Below, piece after piece: positions 57,094 to 64,000 of a DNA stretch of 64,000 bases. Source of the DNA: Nitzschia sp. pyKryTriq1 (lineage: Eukaryota > Bacillariophyta > Bacillariophyceae > Bacillariales > Bacillariaceae); assembly GCA_956465555.1 (NCBI GenBank), contig OY101126.1, positions 1,530,501-1,594,500 of the forward strand, read 5' to 3'. The first letter of the stretch is position 1. The number at the start of each line of letters is the position of its first letter. Under the pieces are notes generated by a model, which ran no database searches, was not told the DNA's origin, and saw only the letters and a list, made by a program, of their open reading frames with translations. The position numbers and the translations under genes are program-made.

Positions 57094-60000
57094 TCAACAA
57101 ATTACGACCGTTATCAATTCGTATTCAGTGGTAAAACGACCATTGCACAAAAGCATCTGAATCAAAAATGCGGTTTTTCTCCTCGGAAGGACTGGAGTCC
57201 ACCAGACGACAGGAAGATGCCTATCCTTTCGCATGTAGAGAAATCTTGATGATAGTGCAGTCCATTCGTTATATTCTTGGGTCGTCAACTGCCTTGATCC
57301 TTGTGTTTGCACCAGATGTAATTGGTCGATTTTTTCCAACAATGAAACCAGTCTACGAATGATGCCGGGTTGCATTCCGGATGGTCGTCCAGTCAATGAC
57401 GACCGGCTTCGAAGTAAATCCAAACATGATCTGATAGCATTTACTCGCAGGAGGATCTGGTAGTTGAATCCATCTAACCACATACACTTGTCGATACGTA
57501 AGTGTAGATTGGTTTTCAAAAATGTCAAAGATTTCTCTGGATCGAAGAGAGGGCAGACTGATTTGCGCACAAACCATCGCGTATACTCAATAGGATTGTC
57601 AACAAAGAGCAGTTCCGGTGGCCGCATTGAAAAATGAGTGATCAGATCGGTCTTCAATGGAGCTTCGAGTTCATCACGGATCACATTGAGTTGTGCTGGA
57701 GTGAAAAGTCTTGAGCCGGGGAAACGGAGTTCAAGGCGCATGGTTTGGCCTGTGACTGCGAGTATTGCCTGAAGATCCGCGGGTCGTAGCCTGGCTGCTT
57801 TAATGTAGCGAGAATACGTAGCAGCTCGGTATTCCCTTGGACATACGGGTAAATGCAAGAAAAGACGGTTCGTAGTGACTAAATTTTGTTGTTGAATCAC
57901 CGCCAATGCTTCCATTTGAGTAAGGGGTCGGCCCACCACCTGAGGACGTTTCTTCTTCTCTTCCTTGTGCTTCTTCTCGTTGTGATGCTTAACGCTAGCA
58001 ATTTTGGTATTGTTGAGAACTTCAACCTCGGCTTTGGCTTTATCGGGAGCAGTAGCGGAAGGCGGAAATACATTCATTAATGCTACGGCATCGACAGCTG
58101 CAACGTAGTTTGCCAAGTAGTTTGAAACATGATCTGACGTTGCATATTGCAAATTGGACGATGAGGGATAACGAACGAAGAGATCAATGTTCGTCGGAGA
58201 GAACACTCCATCCTGCTTCGACGATCTAGGAATATGCCGTTGCAATTTCAAGTCTTCGTTGTTGATTTCGATATATCCTTCGCTGTTGGCTTCAGCAAAA
58301 CCAAGTTCTTCCAGTATCTCCAACGCTCGTGTGTTGTGTTGCACATGAATCGTTTGAATATAGTGAGAGCCGGGAGTTGGCGATGCCATGAAATTGGACG
58401 TCCTTTTACATACGTAGTATTCATTGCCGTGCTCATCAACTTTAGGAATTTGACAACGGGCATTACAATGATGGGTCAAAAATCGTCTTGCATCTTCCAA
58501 GATTTCTCTCAAGCAATCGAGAGATGAGATAATGCCTTGCTCTTTCAAACGTAGTAGATCTTCGTAACGTGCCAATTCGGCCAAACAGCCGTGGATCTTG
58601 TCGAGGACCTTTTCTCGACCCTCTTCGGTCGTGGTATCGATGCATGTTTTAAGAGCCGAATGGATGTGATCCACGTTCCCAGTCAAATCTTGGAATTCTT
58701 TCCGGTACCAAGCCCAGTCAATCGCCGTCAATGGTTGCTCCGGGCTATATATTATATACTTCATCCAGAGTTCCGAAAATACGTCCCACGACCTTTGCAC
58801 AAGAGAGGCACTCGATTTTCGCAAGATTTCTTCGGCTTCGACGGCATCTACTCCGTATTTCTCGCAAACTTTTCGCTTAGCTGTATCACTGGTGACCCAT
58901 TCTCGTAAACGTCGCAACCCTCGACAAGTAGATTGATTACAACTTTGGGTGAAAAAAAAATCCAAACCGTCTTCTTGGATCAACCGAGACAACTTGTGAA
59001 CATTGGCATGGTTTTCCACATCATCAGCGTAGAGCTCTTCGGTGTCTTCAGTACCTTTGAATGCGACCCCTTCGTTGGCATCTTGACGTTCAGCGAAACC
59101 ACGATGTAGAACAAGACGTGAATCTTGCCCGCGCAGGGCTAAATTGACTAGAGCATCCATCATCGTAAAATGATATCTGCTATCGGTACTTGTGAGCAAC
59201 GAAGGGTCGTTGATTCTAGTCAAGGCATGAGAGTGCATTGACGCTACTCCATACTTAGCCAAAGTGGTCTTGTCCGCCATGAGGGCGGTAGGAATACCTC
59301 CTAGTACGTCACCATCTTTCGTCGCAAAATAAAAGATGTCTGGGAATAGCGATGCCTCGGCATAGACAAGAGGAATACATTTTCCTTTTACTCTTGAGAC
59401 AATCTTCTGAAAGTAATACCGATGTTGCTTACAAAGACGAAGCTTTGCTTTTTTTCTGATTCAGCAATGTCCTTGTCTGTTGAATACAACATGCAGCGGA
59501 GCTGAAGCGATCTTGGGATCATCGGTCACAAGATTGACGGACAAAGGAGCATCATCATCAGTCGCAGCAGTAGATAATAGATTCTGTACCAAGCGTGAAC
59601 TTCTCTTTCTTTTCTTGCGTATGTGCTCCGTAGTAGTATTGCGTTGATTGGAACGCAAGGGAGGATTATCATCATCCATGTCATCATCGTCGTCTTCTTC
59701 ACTACTTTCATCACTCGAAGAGTCTTCGTCATCGTCCAAATAGTCATCTTGAAACAAATCCAACATAAATTCGTGCGGTTCGGTAGGGCCGAAAGCAGAA
59801 TGATTATCAGTGCCATCATCTTCTTTGCTTCGTCCTTCAGATGTAGATGACGAGTCGACAGATGAATCATCGCTTTCTTCGTCATCCTTTCCATCTTCAT
59901 CGATTGCATTTATTTCGGCAAAGCCGGTCGTTGCCGGATTATCTATACCCGGATTGATTGCTTTCCGGCATGATTGTACATTGAGAAGATAGCATCCATT

Positions 60001-60774
60001 CGACATTTTTTCTTGAAGATGCATTTGGTGGTCCTGACAAGTAGCACTCTTACACCCGTCACGAGGACATATGTATTTGGCCGGTTTTATGCACTTGTTG
60101 TTATCCACGGAACGCCATTCCTTTCTCATCGTAGGCTCTGATGGAACACTTCTGCAGCAGCATTGAGAGGAGTCATCCGGTGCTGTTATAAAAGGAACCA
60201 AGTGATCCGAACAATAAACAGCTGCCTGCCCACCGAGACATCTTAGATAGCGTTGTTTCATATGTTCAGCTGTAGAATTTCGAGAACGAACGTAGACAGC
60301 ATATCTAACGTATTCCGCTTCAATTGAAACACCCGGCTGACATTTCACGAAAGCAGATTTTTTCGATCGCTGCCACCACCAACCAGAATGATGGGTACCT
60401 CCATGCCTTGCGTAGATATATCCATCCCACCTATCTGATTTCTTATCGTTTCGTACTGACCAATCATCAGATCCTACAACCATTCGTAGTTCCCAGTTCA
60501 CAATGCCTTCTTCTTGAAGTTGTAAGATTCCTCCTCGTTCATCACTGAAGCGAACCAGAACGATATCGTCCGTTTGAGTAACAAACTCTGGAATGAATGT
60601 ATTGTCAAAAACAGACATGCCGCATTCAGAGGGCCATCTGAAATCGATACCATCGCGTAGACGAAGCTTGATTGGAATTGCTTGAGCTCGACTTTTGTTT
60701 GTACTTGGAAAAGAGAAGAATTTTCGGCTCATCGGAGAATCCCGTGACGTCATGCGGGATTGCTTCAATGCCAT
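57094..60774 (-). mobile_element. Helitron Rep coding region, helicase half missing
   Basis: One frame runs from ATG 60774 to 57094, interrupted by a single TGA at 59461-59463. The first part (437 aa) has a Cys/His cluster (YICPRDGCKSATCQDHQ) and an acidic region. After the TGA the frame continues KGKCIPLVYAEASLFPDIFY, an N-terminal Helitron-like string. Next comes DGLDFFFTQSCNQSTC, then the HUH motif H-I-H in EFQDLTGNVDHIHSALK (58660-58668). FLTHHCNARC follows, then two Rep tyrosines four residues apart in NYLANYVAAV (near 58107-58119); the usual lysines there are missing. HFSMRPPELLF and EYTRWFVRK lead toward where a Pif1-type helicase should start, but the frame ends. It is a rolling-circle DNA transposon fragment, probably not autonomous. 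Residue positions are by eye. Confidence 0.75.
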
Positions 60775-60821
60775 ATGGCTGTACCAAAAAAGTGGAAACG
60801 CTTAGTAGCGTGTGTAGAACC

Positions 60822-60842
60822 TGGTAGGAGTCTGTCCTACCA
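60822..60842. repeat. Perfect 8-bp hairpin near the Helitron 5' side
   Basis: TGGTAGGA, loop GTCTG, TCCTACCA, about 50 bp upstream of the Rep ATG. It might be part of the element's 5' region; this is inference from position only. Confidence 0.6.
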
Positions 60843-62169
60843 CCGAAATTCTGCGCAAAGAAGGGCGTCAAAATCCCGTGTTAATTTGTTTTATTCGTTA
60901 ACAAACCAATGAAGGCGAGACAGGAGCATCCGGGGAATTTTCTGAAACAAAAAAAAATCGCGCGTTTTACAGCGCTTTTCGTCGCTCTACTACTAGTAGA
61001 CTCATTTTGTACCGAGTTCTCCGATGAGTTTTGTACCATGTAATTGCAACACGTACACTAATTATCATGACACAGACACACACATAGACTCCAATACCGA
61101 GCGTACTGTACGTACCGGTACTACATCCTTGTGTCAACTCACACAGACAATCAAAATTCGAACACGTACACCAATAATAAAATTAATAGCACAGACATTT
61201 ACACCGACACACAACAAAAAGAACACCACCTAAATACACGCAACTGTTACCGTTTTCCCCCTCAATTTCACATCTCTCGTTCGTCTCAACATCAGGTCGA
61301 CCAACAACAATAATCCACTCATCTCTTCCTTTTATCATACTCTGACGATTGTTGCCAAAGAAATTTGACGCCCGACCGCCATTGTCTCCGTCCACCATTC
61401 GACCGTTAAACCAACGACTTCGTGAATTACGTAGAACTTGGTACACTTTAACGCCAATCGAATTTATTTTGCGCGCCGGGACTAGCCTTTGCTTTTCCTT
61501 CCTTATTAGTTCTGCCCTCGTCCGGGCTGTTCGTGGCGCGCGCACTGTGGGCCCATCCCCAGCTCGCGCAGGGTCGTGAGGGTCACTCCTCAGGAACGGC
61601 ACGGACCGTTATCGAGTCCGAATTGCACCGCGCCTTCGCTCGTGACGACATTACCATGACGCTAGCGCTCTGACTTGGAAGCATACATGTTCCACGTTTT
61701 CGTGGACGCCATAACATGCCCACCACAATTAGATTATCATTAATGTCCACTAACTTTTGATATATCATGCAGCAGCGTATTATCTACGACCAGGAACATT
61801 TTGTGTTCTCTTGTAGCTTTCTAGTAATAACTGAGTCGTCGTAGAAGATACCGTTTGTACGAATACTCTAGTCATTGTACTAGCGGTATTTCTATCAGTA
61901 CTACTCACAAGAGAAAGCGAAGAAGATATTCAGTCGATAGTGCCGTATTTTCAGTCTAAAGTACTGTTTGTTCTTCTTCCTACTACCATGCGATTCTAAA
62001 ATGCAGGCGTTCATTGATGAGTGAGAGTTGTTCTGTTACCTGTACATAATTAAATCATGTTTACACTTCTACATGTTCCTGTACACCGGGGAGGGGAGGG
62101 CTCGGCTCGATCAAGGGTATGCAATCGTAAAGGTGCCCCCTTTTGGAAAGGAATTAGGAATCTCAAAAC

Positions 62170-62246
62170 GAATTCAGACATTTGTCTGAATTCAATTCAG
62201 ACATTTGTCTGAATTCAATTCGCAATTCAGACATTTGTCTGAATTC
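62170..62246. repeat. Three tandem copies of a 22-24 bp palindrome
   Basis: Each copy is AATTCAGACA, TT, TGTCTGAATT: perfect 10-bp arms (11 bp in the first copy) around a two-base centre. Copies begin at 62171, 62194 and 62224, i.e. 23 and 30 bp apart. Self-pairing or binding of a dimeric protein is possible. Confidence 0.92.
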
Positions 62247-62785
62247 CGTCCATGGAAATCAGCCTGTGCAGTTTTCAAACGGGTCGGGGTTGGCTTCCGA
62301 ATCATCAAAGCCGCGCGACTCAGCCATGACCGTGACGTCAGCTGCCGGGAGCTCGAACATGATGCACGTATAAATGGCCCGGGCTTGACGGCTCAACGTC
62401 AGCAGTTGGCACGCATAAGAATGGCTTTGCAGGCGCGAAAACCGTTACTTTTCATGTGTGTTCTTCAAAAAGCCGACAGGATAGAACATCTACACGACAG
62501 ATGGCTATTGAGTCGATTGGGTCGATCGCGCAGTCACGTGTATTTACCCCACGTTGCAGGAACATGACACTACGATATGACACTACGACCAGACGCCATG
62601 GTCGGTATTATGATTATCATTGTTACTATTATGAATGACGATCATCATCATGACGAGGATATGAGTCGTCGTCAAGGAAGAAACGTTGACATTGTCACTG
62701 ATACTACTACTACTACTACTAGTATTATTATGTACTTTCATTCGATTACTACAAGAAAGGGTCGTCAAAGAAGTCTAGTCTTTGA

Positions 62786-64000
62786 TTAGTCGACGTCGCA
62801 GCCATTCGGGTCGAATGGTGGGAATGTATAACCAACAACCCAACGGCACTGCTCGTTACATTGCACATTGATGGGGTTGATGGTGTCATAGTAACCACAC
62901 TTGAAACACACATCATCGCTATCGCTGCAAATCCCAAGTGCAATATCGATCGGCTGCGTTGAGGAATAACCAAGATAATAGCATCCTTTTCTTCCATACG
63001 AGCAGCTCTTCGGACCTCGAATGTCAATAGAGGGCGACTTATAACCCACAGAATAGCATTGAAACCTGTCACTGGTGAGGTCGTTGGCCCTACAGCTGTC
63101 CGGTCCCACGTAGATATCTAATGCAGCTGCTCCGCCCAAGAATCTACAGCTAAAGTCACCATAGCACCCCCCATCTTTAATAACGAGAGAAATGCGCGAA
63201 TTAGCCGGGTCATCCCTCTGTTCACGCTCTGGGAAACTGGTAGCGGCAATAAATGAACATGACTGGTCGCCAACGCATGATGCCACACCAATTCGGGCAG
63301 TGGCTTGTGGATTCCCTTCGGCAATATTATAGCAAGCTTGGAATCCCCGACAAGCCTGGGGGCACAGTGTCACCTCGCCAGGGAAGTTGCAGACGGTGGC
63401 TTTTGGGATTGGATCTTCCCCGTCGACGCAGCACCTATTTTCCGGGTCAAGAAGACCACACCAATCCAAGATGTCTTGGTTGTTTCCTGTTTTGCAAAAA
63501 GAACCGGCAAGGCAAAAAGCACGAGTTTCTTCAGCAGGCGCTTGAGGTGCCGTGAGCTTACAGTAAGCCAACAGGGCTTCGATGGGTCCAGGGCACTTGT
63601 CGTTGAGAAAAGTATCGTACTCTGTCGCACAAGAAGCATCTGTGGCAAGCCTAGTGGCGAGCTGGCTGCAAGTAGGTGCTTGACAGTAGGCCTCAAGGCC
63701 ATCCTTGATATCGGCGTCAAGCGATGCATCACAACAGCCACAAGAGATAAACGTTTTGTCGCCGCCAATGCTTGTGTCTCCGGCTGGATGATTCATCAAG
63801 GCCTTATTGACTGCCGTCTTGTACTCACAACCAGTTTCAGCCTTGCTTGTTTTCTTAGTGTAGCACGTTGGAACCTTGTCAGCACCACAGATATCGCCAC
63901 CAGTTGAGCATTCGTCCTGGACCGGCATGAGCTGGCGCTGCTTCTTCGCCTGGTGTCCTTTAACCTTGCTTGGTGAATTCATGAGACGGCCACTCTTATA
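62786..64000 (-). CDS. Cys-rich repeat protein, 5' end at or beyond window edge
   Basis: 398 aa from ATG 63982; the frame stays open to the window edge, so the real start and a signal peptide may lie outside. The N-terminal half has many cysteines (CSTGGDICGADKVPTCY, ISCGCCDASL, AYCQAPTCSQL, NRCCVDGEDPIP). The second half repeats a motif of about 25-35 residues: ASCVGDQSCSFIAATS, GGCYGDFSCRFLGG, DSCRANDLTS, KSCSYGRKGCYYLGYSS, ICSDSDDVCFKCGYY. The alternation of short hydrophobic strands (ISLVIKDGG, LDIYVGPDS, IDIRGPKS) and Cys turns suggests a parallel beta-helix. Such repeats are common in secreted diatom proteins. Function unknown. Confidence 0.75.
   Translation of the reverse strand, partial: YKSGRLMNSPSKVKGHQAKKQRQLMPVQDECSTGGDICGADKVPTCYTKKTSKAETGCEYKTAVNKALMNHPAGDTSIGGDKTFISCGCCDASLDADIKDGLEAYCQAPTCSQLATRLATDASCATEYDTFLNDKCPGPIEALLAYCKLTAPQAPAEETRAFCLAGSFCKTGNNQDILDWCGLLDPENRCCVDGEDPIPKATVCNFPGEVTLCPQACRGFQACYNIAEGNPQATARIGVASCVGDQSCSFIAATSFPEREQRDDPANSRISLVIKDGGCYGDFSCRFLGGAAALDIYVGPDSCRANDLTSDRFQCYSVGYKSPSIDIRGPKSCSYGRKGCYYLGYSSTQPIDIALGICSDSDDVCFKCGYYDTINPINVQCNEQCRWVVGYTFPPFDPNGCDVD

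Larger units (their letters stand above)
60775..62785. other. Gene-free region right of the Helitron
   Basis: Near the Helitron start are two hairpins: ACGCT-TAGT-AGCGT (60798-60811) and TGGTAGGA-GTCTG-TCCTACCA (60822-60842). Between 61430 and 61660 the DNA is more GC-rich and a minus-strand frame (61183-61602) is open, but it has no ATG and no family match. 62170-62246 carries three near-identical palindromes. The remainder has CA/CAGACACACACA-type and TACCGGTAC strings (about 61070-61120). Confidence 0.5.

Noticed and set aside
61183-61602. 139-codon minus-strand frame in a GC-rich patch
   Set aside because: No ATG, no recognisable motif and no plausible splice partners.

Overview
The window looks like nuclear DNA of a diatom, probably a pennate one. 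Three things point there. Genes are split by short GT-AG introns of about 98-214 bp. Two predicted proteins start with a signal peptide followed by a diatom-type plastid motif: ALSFQP in the DUF1279 protein, and a Phe directly after the predicted cleavage site in the giant protein. There are also many secreted Cys-rich and Ser/Pro/Thr-rich proteins of the kind common in diatoms. Species is not assigned. Intergenic DNA carries TACCGGTA-like palindromic strings, CTA/TAG tracts and microsatellites.

Layout. 1-864 is the 3' end of a DnaJ-X-domain gene. 865-4463 is gene-poor and built from several local tandem duplications. 4464-20117 holds conserved housekeeping and membrane genes: NAA10-type N-terminal acetyltransferase, nonaspanin (TM9SF), a 2OG-Fe(II)-type oxygenase, an Arf-GAP, a plastid-targeted DUF1279 protein, a PP2C phosphatase, DPM3 and a four-helix membrane protein. 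20118-21077 is a secreted Cys-rich protein. 21145-32532 is one intronless reading frame of 3795 codons. It encodes a signal peptide, three I29 (cathepsin propeptide) modules without a peptidase, long coiled coils and at least three families of internal repeats. 33149-34479 is a DCAF7/WDR68 WD40 gene with an 11-nt last coding exon. 35099-37.8 kb has two more secreted Cys-rich genes. 38435-41433 is a hybrid histidine kinase. 41581-49055 has an unknown membrane protein, a zinc alcohol dehydrogenase, an unknown low-complexity protein and an MBD-domain protein. 50757-51694 is a secreted C-type-lectin-like gene. 53144-56609 is a Ser/Pro repeat protein whose reading frame is interrupted. 57094-60774 is the Rep half of a Helitron. 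62786-64000 is a partial secreted Cys-rich repeat protein.

No single operon-like system is present. Themes are the secretory pathway and its cargo (TM9SF, DPM3, Arf-GAP and at least six secreted proteins) and signalling (hybrid kinase, PP2C, DCAF7). Divergent gene pairs share intergenic regions at 8.4-8.9, 16.3-17.2, 19.5-20.1, 32.5-33.1 and 44.8-45.7 kb. The most unusual item is the giant I29/coiled-coil/repeat protein. Exon boundaries were set by eye from GT-AG sites that keep the frame and restore family motifs; no alignment or transcript data were available. No tRNA, rRNA, CRISPR array or LTR retroelement was recognised.
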